This document shows positions 35,871-43,047 of a DNA stretch of 64,000 bases, piece after piece; the stretch's first letter is position 1, and every line of letters begins with the position of its first letter. The position numbers were made by a program, and so were the translations under genes. Location of the stretch: positions 744,001-808,000 of the forward strand of contig CAVUOA010000009.1 of assembly GCA_963742955.1 (NCBI GenBank), written 5' to 3'. The DNA is from CAVUOA01 sp963742955 (GTDB lineage: Bacteria; Bacteroidota; Ignavibacteria; Tepidaquicellales; OLB5). The notes beneath the pieces are model-generated. The model worked only from the letters and a program-made list of their open reading frames with translations. It was not told the origin of the DNA and ran no database searches.

Positions 35871-36557
35871 TTAACTGTTAACAATTCTGCCATCCACCAT
35901 TTTCAAAGTTCTATCCATCTTAGAGGCAAAAGCCTCATTATGCGTAACAATTACAAAAGTCTGTTTATATTTTTTTCTAAGCTCAAATATTAAATTTATA
36001 ACTTCATCACTGTTCTGTGTATCAAGGTTTCCTGTAGGTTCATCGGCAAGTATTACCTTTGGTGAGTTAATTAACGCCCTTGCAATTGCTACCCTTTGAG
36101 CCTCACCGCCGGATAGCTCTGATGGCCTGTGTTCAAGCCTGCCGCCAAGCCCTACGTCTTCAAGCAGGGTTTTTGCGCTGTCCCTAACCTCAGCAAGAGA
36201 TTTACCCGAAATCATTGCTGCAAGCGATACGTTTTCTATTGCAGTAAATTCGGGCAGCAGGTGGTGAAACTGGAACACAAACCCGATTTTGGTATTTCTG
36301 AATCTCGCAAGCTTATCACTGCTGAGATTGAGTATATTTTCTCCCTCGAAGTAAATTTCTCCTTCTGTTGGTTTATCCAAAGCACCCAATAAATGAAGCA
36401 GCGTGCTCTTTCCTGCACCGGATGCTCCAACTATCGAAACAATCTCGCTGCCGGATATACTGATACTTACTTTGTCTAAAACTCTCAGAGATTTATCTTT
36501 AGCAATCTTATAATCTTTTACAAGATTCTTGGTTTTTATTATAACGTTATCTTCCAA
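35871..36557 (-). CDS. lolD: Lipoprotein-release ABC transporter ATP-binding protein
   Basis: A 228-residue ATPase of the LolD/MacB class: Walker A GASGAGKST (about 40-48), Q-loop FQFHHLLPEFTA, signature LSGGEAQRVAIARAL, Walker B VILADEPTGNLD and the switch histidine in VIVTHNE. The FHHLLPEF wording is typical of LolD. With the permease gene 83 bp upstream it should drive release of lipoproteins from the inner membrane towards the outer membrane. The many lipoproteins in the window are plausible cargo. Confidence 0.93.
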   Translation of the reverse strand: MEDNVIIKTKNLVKDYKIAKDKSLRVLDKVSISISGSEIVSIVGASGAGKSTLLHLLGALDKPTEGEIYFEGENILNLSSDKLARFRNTKIGFVFQFHHLLPEFTAIENVSLAAMISGKSLAEVRDSAKTLLEDVGLGGRLEHRPSELSGGEAQRVAIARALINSPKVILADEPTGNLDTQNSDEVINLIFELRKKYKQTFVIVTHNEAFASKMDRTLKMVDGRIVNS

Positions 36558-36640
36558 TTAGCTTATTATTTTCTTTTGTTTACTTAAAAAATTATTTTTC
36601 AATCAGTAATTAGTAATTTTTAATTTGAAATTATTCTGAA

Positions 36641-37873
36641 CTACTCCCACCTTATTGCCTGAATCGGCTCCTGCTTTGCAGCCCTGCGTGAAGGATAAAG
36701 CGAAGCAATAAATGAGAGGAACAAAGATGCAATACTGACATAAACAATATCTGTCCACCTTAAATCAATCGGCAGAGCATCTAAGGGACTGTAAACAACT
36801 GGGTCAAGCGGAAACAGCTTAAAATGAATCTGCGCCATGCAAATTCCAACGCCCAATACACATCCTATTATCGTTCCGTAAATACCTATTAATATTCCCT
36901 CGAACATGAAAATTTTAATTACACTTCCGTTAGAGGCGCCCATTGCTTTAAGCACCCCTATATCACGTTTTTTCTCTATAACGGTCATTGTAAGTGAACC
37001 GGCAATATTGAATGTGGCAACTGCAATTATTAATGAGAGAATAACGTAGGCAGTCCATCTTTCAATTTGCATTACCGAGTAAAGGTCTTTGTGAAGGTCA
37101 TACCAGGTGCTGATTGTATACCCGTTACCGAGTATACCTGAGAGTTTTTCTTTCACATCTTCCGACCGGTTTAAATCTTTAAGCCTTAATTCAACACCGC
37201 TGACAGCGCTTCCCATATCAAAGAGCCTTTGGGAATATTTTATTGAAATAAATGCATAGAGCTTGTCATAATCTCTGTTATTAGCATCATAAATTCCGCG
37301 AACAATAAATCTTAATGATTTGGGCTGTATTATTTGTGTTAATGCTTTTTCCATTCCTGCCGTGCTGAGAACTGTAAGTGTATCTCCCACTCTTGTGCTC
37401 AGCTTGCCGGCAAGACTCAATCCTAATACAATACCACCGTAATCTTCATTGTCTTTGAACTCAAATTCACCTGCCCCGGTTTCATCTTTAACGTTTGATA
37501 CTTCACTGATTTTCTTATCATCAACACCTTTCAGAAAAACAAAAGTATTATTTTTACTTGATGAAATAACGGCTTTATTCATAGTATAGGGAGCAATTCC
37601 CGTAATATCTGATATGGCTTTTACTTTATCCATCACTGTATTATAATCTTCCAGTTTTCCCCCCGAAGATGATTCTATTCTGATGTGCGGGTCAAAACCC
37701 GTTAAAGAAGTTACCTGGAATTTATTGAACCCGTTAAATACGGAGAGCACCGAGATAAGCGCGCCAACGCCCACCGAAATGCCAACAATAGATATCAGTG
37801 TTATTATTGTAATAAACTGAATCTTTTTCTTGGAAAGGAGATACCTTCTTGCTATAAATCTTTCAAATGCCAT
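36641..37873 (-). CDS. Lipoprotein-release ABC transporter permease (LolC/LolE family)
   Basis: A 410-residue FtsX/MacB-fold permease with four membrane segments (about 22-47, 272-297, 318-348, 372-398) and a large periplasmic domain between the first two. It opens MAFERFIARRYLLSKKK, typical of LolC/E, and ends SRRAAKQEPIQAIRWE, the usual coupling tail. Bacteroidota often have a single LolC/E-type subunit, so it may form a homodimer with LolD. lolD follows on the same strand. Confidence 0.92.
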   Translation of the reverse strand: MAFERFIARRYLLSKKKIQFITIITLISIVGISVGVGALISVLSVFNGFNKFQVTSLTGFDPHIRIESSSGGKLEDYNTVMDKVKAISDITGIAPYTMNKAVISSSKNNTFVFLKGVDDKKISEVSNVKDETGAGEFEFKDNEDYGGIVLGLSLAGKLSTRVGDTLTVLSTAGMEKALTQIIQPKSLRFIVRGIYDANNRDYDKLYAFISIKYSQRLFDMGSAVSGVELRLKDLNRSEDVKEKLSGILGNGYTISTWYDLHKDLYSVMQIERWTAYVILSLIIAVATFNIAGSLTMTVIEKKRDIGVLKAMGASNGSVIKIFMFEGILIGIYGTIIGCVLGVGICMAQIHFKLFPLDPVVYSPLDALPIDLRWTDIVYVSIASLFLSFIASLYPSRRAAKQEPIQAIRWE

Positions 37874-37933
37874 TTCAGCAATATAACAAACTCAAATTTC
37901 CTTTTCTGTAGAAAGAAAATGCCCCATATAAAT

Positions 37934-37965
37934 AAGAAAGGCGTCTTACTCAGACGCCTTTCTTT
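37934..37965 (-). terminator. Terminator after the 37979-38413 gene
   Basis: AGAAAGGCGTCT (37935-37946) pairs perfectly with AGACGCCTTTCT (37952-37963), loop of five, with T-rich flanks in minus-strand reading (CTTATTT). Confidence 0.85.
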
Positions 37966-37978
37966 CAAAACCTAAAAG

Positions 37979-38413
37979 TTAAGCTGTACCTTCTTTTTTA
38001 GCTCCAATTCTTCCGTAAATTAATCCGATTACAAGACCTACTATCAGAGTCATTACCCCCACAATAATTCCGTCAACCAGCGCTGTTTGCCATTTTATCG
38101 GGAATGATGCCCACATATAGAATACATATGGGACACTCGTCAATAATCCGAAATATATACCGAACATAAAGCCCTCTTTGGCAGGCGAACCACCCTTATA
38201 ACCTTTCGGGTAAATCCATGCCAAAAAGAACGCCTGAAGTAAGTTCGCAACCGCAATTGCCCAGAGTTTCATATCTGTTTCCGGACGCATAATATTTTTG
38301 TATGCTTCCTCCATAAATTTCATAAACAGCATACCGTAGAAAACCCAACCCAGAATGAACAACACAATCCCTCCAATAATAGTAGAAAGAATGAGTTTCA
38401 TTTTATTCTCCAT
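37979..38413 (-). CDS. Small four-helix membrane protein, unknown function
   Basis: A 144-residue protein with four predicted membrane segments (about 6-30, 50-70, 85-105 and 112-136) and short loops; the loop YPKGYKGGSPAKEGF is glycine- and lysine-rich. No enzyme motif was recognised; the layout recalls small DUF families of integral membrane proteins, but I cannot assign one. It has a good ribosome site region and its own terminator, so it seems to be a single-gene unit. Confidence 0.75.
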   Translation of the reverse strand: MENKMKLILSTIIGGIVLFILGWVFYGMLFMKFMEEAYKNIMRPETDMKLWAIAVANLLQAFFLAWIYPKGYKGGSPAKEGFMFGIYFGLLTSVPYVFYMWASFPIKWQTALVDGIIVGVMTLIVGLVIGLIYGRIGAKKEGTA

Positions 38414-38543
38414 TTAAAATTTATAAAATAGTTTTTTTAAGGAGCAGTTCAGTATCCATGTAATGTTGTTTATAAATATAATGCTTTTTTATGAAAAAAA
38501 AATTAAATACAATTATAATATGAAATGAATATAACAACCGATT

Positions 38544-39266
38544 TCAACGTGTTTTTGCATTTGTCAGTTCATTATATATGTTTTTCGGCTTGGGGTAACC
38601 GTCTTCGACCTGCATAAACATAAGATGTAAATGTGTTGGAGAACGTTTCTTATATGCATTCAGCCCTGTCCTTCCGACATGAGCAATGACATCACCCGCC
38701 TTAACTATATCACCCGGTTTCACAAAAATTTCGCTGTTATGAGCGTAGTAAAAAATTCCGTCATACGCGGGGTCATAGATATAAATATACTTCCCGCCCC
38801 TCAAATCACTTGAGGGGTCCCAGTCATGCTCGCACGCTATCACAACACCGTTTGAAACAGAAAGAACATTAACAGGTTCTTTTGTATAATCATCAAGATT
38901 ATCCTGGTTTTTATCAAGAATAAATATATCGTGAGCAGGATGCCCGCCGTGTTTATTCCCGTCAAAGTAATCGAAACCCTTTGGTTGGTATCCGCTTCCG
39001 TTAATACCGCCAATCGAAGCAGACGTATAGCTCTTCAATGGAAATATCCAGTCCTTATCCGTGGTTTCCGTACCGCCGTTTTGAGAGAAGTAATCTTTTA
39101 TTTTAGGAAGAAGCTCCCTAACTTTGTTCACTGCATCATCTCTTGAAATAAGCCCGTCTCTGATTTGAGTATTCAGCTCATTAAACTGGTCACAAACATT
39201 TGACTGGGCATGGAGAGCCGAAGAAAATAAAATAATGGCCAGGAAAGAAAATAATTTTGATTTCAT
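38544..39266 (-). CDS. Secreted M23-family metallopeptidase
   Basis: A 240-residue protein with a signal peptide (FLAIILFSSALHAQ), a helical region (about 25-70) and an M23 (lysostaphin-like) domain. The zinc site is visible as HGGHPAHDIF (H..xxD) and THLHLMF (HxH), with YAHNSEIFVKPGDIVKAGDVIAHVG between them. Such enzymes cut peptide cross-links of peptidoglycan. A palindrome at 38797-38817 lies inside the domain and encodes SSDLRGG without breaking the frame. The gene follows an outer-membrane protein gene after one base and probably shares its transcript. Confidence 0.88.
   Translation of the reverse strand: MKSKLFSFLAIILFSSALHAQSNVCDQFNELNTQIRDGLISRDDAVNKVRELLPKIKDYFSQNGGTETTDKDWIFPLKSYTSASIGGINGSGYQPKGFDYFDGNKHGGHPAHDIFILDKNQDNLDDYTKEPVNVLSVSNGVVIACEHDWDPSSDLRGGKYIYIYDPAYDGIFYYAHNSEIFVKPGDIVKAGDVIAHVGRTGLNAYKKRSPTHLHLMFMQVEDGYPKPKNIYNELTNAKTR
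38797..38817. repeat. CCCCTCAA palindrome inside the M23 peptidase gene
   Basis: An 8-bp perfect stem CCCCTCAA-ATCAC-TTGAGGGG. Read on the coding strand it gives PSSDLRGGK in a loop between two strands of the peptidase domain. Similar in style to the palindromes at 17215 and 47555. Confidence 0.65.
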
Positions 39267-39267
39267 G

Positions 39268-40128
39268 TTATAATATAAAATTTATACCCGCTGATGCTAA
39301 CCAGCCGGGACCGTTAATAATTTCAAATGAAGACCCGATTGTCAATGAAACATTATCAGAAAATAAATACCCAAATCCGGCAAACAGCTGCATTGTTTCA
39401 TAATTGAGCTTTAGGTTGTTTGTATAAGCAGTCCCTGTATAAACCGTCAGCTTTTGACCGATATCAAATGCAGGACTGATAGATAACACCAGTTCGGGTT
39501 CAAACTTATAATCATAATTTTTCTTCAAGCTATCAATTGCATTCTGAAGAAGCCTGATATTAAACTGTCTGTCAGGAAAATCCCGGCGCCCGAGCAAATT
39601 AATCTCAGCTCCGATTTCATAACTGAAGCGTCCTGAGTAAAATCCCTCTGCAAGCCCCAAATGATAATCTGTTTTTCCGGTGCCAAGTTCTTCGGAAGTG
39701 CTTGCAGTCGGAATCTTTATAGCGAACTGGAAAACATGAATAAAGTAATCCGATTCCTGCAGCTTAAACTTTAAACCTAAGTGCGCATCACCCACTCCGC
39801 CTGCTTTATCACCGTTAAATTTATATGTTTGTGTGAACAAAGGGATTCCGGCAATAAGATTAACACTGTTTGAAATACCGTATTCCATATCAACCGGAAA
39901 TTCAATAAAATCGTTATTAAATGCTGCGCCTAAATCAATGCTGACTTTCCTTTTTGGTGTTAAATCTGCGTTTATGCTAAAAGATGGTCTGTTAGCGCTT
40001 AAAAGATATGATTTTGCGGTATAACCAAGCGCATCTGTTATTTTTTTCCCGATATGAATCATCTGGGAATAGCTTACTCCCGAACATACAAGTAAAAGCA
40101 AAATAACTGTTAAAATAATCTTTCTCAA
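39268..40128 (-). CDS. Outer-membrane beta-barrel protein, unknown function
   Basis: A 286-residue protein with a signal peptide (TVILLLLVCSGVSYSQ) and barrel-like strands: KVSIDLGAAFNN, SVNLIAGIPLFTQ, HLGLKFKLQE, QFAIKIPTAST, YEIGAEINLLG and a last strand ending GINFIL. The pattern GIPLFTQTYKFNG...GVGDAHLGLKF is like the phenol-degradation/meta-pathway or DUF3187-type barrels, but I cannot name a family. One base separates it from the M23 peptidase gene, so they are likely co-transcribed. Confidence 0.75.
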   Translation of the reverse strand: MRKIILTVILLLLVCSGVSYSQMIHIGKKITDALGYTAKSYLLSANRPSFSINADLTPKRKVSIDLGAAFNNDFIEFPVDMEYGISNSVNLIAGIPLFTQTYKFNGDKAGGVGDAHLGLKFKLQESDYFIHVFQFAIKIPTASTSEELGTGKTDYHLGLAEGFYSGRFSYEIGAEINLLGRRDFPDRQFNIRLLQNAIDSLKKNYDYKFEPELVLSISPAFDIGQKLTVYTGTAYTNNLKLNYETMQLFAGFGYLFSDNVSLTIGSSFEIINGPGWLASAGINFIL

Positions 40129-40154
40129 TAATTATCTATCCTGCCCAAAATAAA

Positions 40155-40189
40155 AAGTTCCGGTATTAATATCTATAACACCGGAACTT
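40155..40189 (-). terminator. Terminator between lipoprotein and outer-membrane protein genes
   Basis: AAGTTCCGGT (40155-40164) pairs perfectly with ACCGGAACTT (40180-40189) around a 15-nt loop, with TTTTTATTTT after it in minus-strand reading. It should end the transcript of the 40205 gene. Confidence 0.75.
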
Positions 40190-40204
40190 AAAATAAAATT
40201 TACG

Positions 40205-40597
40205 TTATTTGGTTATTTCAACTTCACCTGTAGCTATTACTGTACCGTCTTTTTTAAGACAGCTTACTTTGTATTTGCCGGGTTCTTTGAACTCCACATC
40301 ATCAAAATGTATGTAATCCCAGCTTGATTGCACGGTGAAGGGGAATGTATCCACAGGCTTGCCGCTAGATACATCTGTTACATTTATATCAACCGAGCTT
40401 ACACCAATGGGTTTGGATAATTTTACCATCACCGTAACATTCCCAACAGGGAACGAGCTTCCTTCACCCACTTCAGTGGTTGTATACTTTTCACAGAAAT
40501 AGAGCTTATCGCTCTTTGAAAGATTTTTGATTAACGAACAAGAAACAGCTATTGAAAAAAGAACAAGAAAAGCAGTGAAAATTTTAAGATTTTTCAT
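40205..40597 (-). CDS. Lipoprotein with Ig-like domain, unknown function
   Basis: About 130 residues from ATG 40597, which has AAAGGGGAAAAA just before it; a longer frame back to 40666 would put extra residues in front of a clear signal peptide and is not used. The signal (IFTAFLVLFSIAVSC) ends in lipobox VSC (Cys20). The rest is a beta-sandwich-like domain (VTVMVKLSKPIG, DYIHFDDVEFKEPGKYKVSC, TGEVEITK). No family recognised. It follows the nuclease gene after 86 bp. Confidence 0.75.
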   Translation of the reverse strand: MKNLKIFTAFLVLFSIAVSCSLIKNLSKSDKLYFCEKYTTTEVGEGSSFPVGNVTVMVKLSKPIGVSSVDINVTDVSSGKPVDTFPFTVQSSWDYIHFDDVEFKEPGKYKVSCLKKDGTVIATGEVEITK

Positions 40598-40683
40598 TTT
40601 TTCCCCTTTATATTTAGAAAGTGTTTTGATTGAATGGAATTTGGCAAAATAACTAATAAAAATCAAAAAATAAAGAATTATTA

Positions 40684-41340
40684 TTACTTTTTCTTCGATT
40701 TGTTCGGCTTTACTTTATTATCTTTCCTGAGCTTTTTATCATTAGAAATCAGATTATCCTTTTTTACATCGTTTGGTTCCAGCTGTTTCAATCCTTCGAT
40801 ATCTCCCCACAAACCTCTTTTGTTATCCCGTGCTTCTTTTTCAGCCTGTATAAACTCATCCAGCTTCGAAACAGGAAATTGCCTGTACGCATTGGCATAA
40901 CCATCTTCCACAATTTTTTTGTTTACAAACGTCCCGTCTTCAAGATAAATATACCTAAGAAGCCTGCCGTATTTATCTTTATCTTCATAGTTCTGTTCAG
41001 GTACAAGAATTACTTTTTTCCCTTCTACTAACTTCTTAACATACTCACTTGCAAGCTCACCAAGTTTTTGGATAGTCTTTTTATCCATGCCGGAGCGCTC
41101 TACATCTTTATCCAGTTTCTGTGACTGGAATTTTTCCGGAGTATCTATGCCAAGGAGCCTTACGCGTTCTCCGCCTTCAAGAACAAATGTATCACCATCA
41201 ACAACACGCTGTACAAGCCGGATATCTTTTCCTTTTTGTTCATGTTCGGAAAGCTTGGGGATAATATATATCCATGCGAAATATGCAAACAGGAGAAGTA
41301 CACCAATTGTGAAAGTTGCTTTAGTGAAAGTTTTAATCAA
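40684..41340 (-). CDS. Membrane-anchored thermonuclease-like protein
   Basis: A 218-residue protein with an N-terminal membrane segment (FTIGVLLLFAYFAWIYII) and a staphylococcal-nuclease domain: VVDGDTFVLEGGERVRLLGIDTPE (read as about 24 residues; key VDGDT, R.RLLGIDTPE), YGRLLRYIYLEDG and the catalytic-site Glu/Arg region FVNKKIVEDGYA. The tail is lysine-rich. It should degrade DNA or RNA outside the inner membrane. The TTG start overlaps the end of the pyrimidine phosphorylase gene by 8 bp, suggesting a nucleic acid scavenging pair. Confidence 0.85.
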   Translation of the reverse strand: MIKTFTKATFTIGVLLLFAYFAWIYIIPKLSEHEQKGKDIRLVQRVVDGDTFVLEGGERVRLLGIDTPEKFQSQKLDKDVERSGMDKKTIQKLGELASEYVKKLVEGKKVILVPEQNYEDKDKYGRLLRYIYLEDGTFVNKKIVEDGYANAYRQFPVSKLDEFIQAEKEARDNKRGLWGDIEGLKQLEPNDVKKDNLISNDKKLRKDNKVKPNKSKKK

Positions 41341-42658
41341 TTATTTCCGATACCCTTTTCTCTTTTTTCAGTGATGTCTTGATGATATTTCTACTGGCAT
41401 TCTTAAGAATTTTCAATGCAGATTCAACTTTATGTTCCTCACTTGCTGCATACAATATAATACATCATTTCCCCTTTTTCAATTTTATCTCCAGATTTTT
41501 TCATGAATATAATTCCTGAAGCATAATCGATTGAATCGCTTACTTTTTTTCTTCCGCAGCCTAATTAACGGAAGCAATTCCGAATTTTAATGCATCAATA
41601 TGCTGATATATATCCGCGATTTCTCCGCTTTAATTTCTGTGTAATTTTGGGTTTAGTGTATGAACCTGGATTGATAATGTAGGATGTATCACCTCCCTGA
41701 GCTTCAACAATTTCAATAAATTTATTAAAACTTTCACCGTTTTAAAGCTTTTCCTGTGCTATATTAATTCCCTCTTCTATGATTTGCATTTCCCTGCAAG
41801 CATAAGCATAGCCCCGGCCAGTGTCAAAGTTACTTCAATCAAATCGTTTGATAACTCAGACTTTCTCCCGTTTGGATTCATTATCGAAATACACTCTTCA
41901 ATTTCAACCCAGTTGCCGATAGCATAACCGAGCGGTTCGTTCATATCAGTCAGTACCGCAATTGCTTTCCTGCCGAAATCTTTGGTAACTCTTAACAAGT
42001 TATTTGCCAGAATTCTTGAATGGCGGATATCGGGAAGAGTAGAGCCTGAACCGCATTTGACATCATAAACTATGCCCTCTGCTCCTTCAGCTATTTTTTT
42101 GCTGACGATGCTGGCGGTAATCAGACCTATGTTTTCAACAGTGGCAGTAACATCTCTTAAAGCATAGATTTTTTTATCAGCGGGTACAAGGTTTTCAGTC
42201 TGACCTATCATACAGACACCGATTTTAGAAAGAATTTCTTTAAACTCTTTTACAGAAAGATTTACATTAAAACCTTTAATAGATTCCAGCTTATCTAATG
42301 TGCCGCCTGTATGCCCCAATCCCCTTCCGGACATCATAGGCACAACAACATCAAAGCATGCAATTAGCGGTGCAAGAATTAATGAAGTTTTATCACCCAC
42401 TCCCCCTGTTGAATGTTTGTCAATTTTAGGCTTCTTGATAAATGAAAGGTCAACCTGTTCTCCTGAATTTATGTATGCTTCTGTAAAGGCGCGGGTTTCA
42501 TCTTCGTTAAGTCCCTTGAAATATATTGCCATAAGCAGGGCAGACATCTGGTATTCTTCAATTTGACCACCAAGGTAGGAGGATATGAACCGGATTATCT
42601 CGTCTTTGGTTAAAACACCGCCATCACGCTTTTTCTTTATTATTTCAACAGGATTCAT
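41333..42658 (-). pseudogene. pdp: Pyrimidine-nucleoside phosphorylase, 3' third heavily disrupted
   Basis: Residues 1-290 (to the stop at 41777) are intact and clear: NPVEIIKKKRDGG, DKHSTGGVGDKTSL for phosphate binding, SGRGLGHTGGTLDK and VKCGSGSTLPD, as in Gram-positive-type Pdp. The remaining roughly 145 residues are present but in several frames: EEGIN, an in-frame TAA at 41742-41744 where K is expected, KFIEIVEAQGGDTSYI, then IDALKFGIASV, LGCGRKKVSDSIDYASGIIF, KSGDKIEKGE and AASEEHKVESALKIL, ending near 41333. At least five lesions in about 440 bp. Real decay or a very poor stretch of sequence. The enzyme would split uridine/thymidine. Confidence 0.85.
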
Positions 42659-42748
42659 ATAAACAAATATAAAAATATATGTTAAGAAATGTAAGCTAAC
42701 GATAATTCATCTTCATTCATGTTAATAGTTTTCACAAAATTTTTCATC

Positions 42749-42780
42749 ATTGTAAATTAACATAAAATTGGACATATTTA
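42749..42780 (+). promoter_or_regulatory. Promoter of feoAB
   Basis: ATTG-N20-CATATTTA, the shared spacing with C for the first T and A for the last G. The downstream box overlaps the palindrome at 42777-42798. Confidence 0.5.
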
Positions 42781-42798
42781 GTCTTATATTAGACTAAA
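42777..42798 (+). promoter_or_regulatory. Palindromic operator before feoAB
   Basis: TTTAGTC-TTATATTA-GACTAAA, perfect 7-bp arms, covering the end of the -7 box, the expected transcript start and the bases right up to the TTG start codon. The layout is that of a repressor site. The TTTAG...CTAAA arms recall DtxR-family (iron/manganese) operators. The regulator is not in the window. Confidence 0.6.
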
Positions 42799-43047
42799 TT
42801 GGACCAGATTACACAAACACGCTCGGTAAAAGACATGGAATGCGGTGAATCCGCAGTTATCAAATCAGTCGGCGATGACTGCCTCGATGTACATTGTCAT
42901 TGTTTGCGTCTTCTTGAAATCGGTTTCACACCCGGTCAGGAAATAACAATGATTGCAAAATCACCTTTTAAAGACCCGCTTGCAGTTTCTGTAAGAGGTA
43001 CTATTATTGCATTAAGAAGCAGTGAAGCGGAATGCATAAAAATTTAA
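42799..43047 (+). CDS. feoA: Ferrous iron transport protein A
   Basis: An 82-residue SH3-like protein (70 from ATG 42835). It reads RSVKDMECGESAVIKSVGDD, then LLEIGFTPGQEITMIAKSPF and PLAVSVRGTIIALRSSEAECI, the full FeoA fold. The TTG start at 42799 keeps the first beta-strand (SVKDMECGE aligns with the usual LSDLKPGE) but has no ribosome site; the ATG has GGTAAAAG before it. Its 3' end overlaps feoB by 16 bp, so the two are translationally coupled. FeoA is thought to assist FeoB. Confidence 0.9.
   Translation: MDQITQTRSVKDMECGESAVIKSVGDDCLDVHCHCLRLLEIGFTPGQEITMIAKSPFKDPLAVSVRGTIIALRSSEAECIKI

Noticed and set aside
40598..40666. Longer N-terminus of the 40205 lipoprotein
   Set aside because: The signal peptide and ribosome site fit ATG 40597; the extra residues would stand before the signal.
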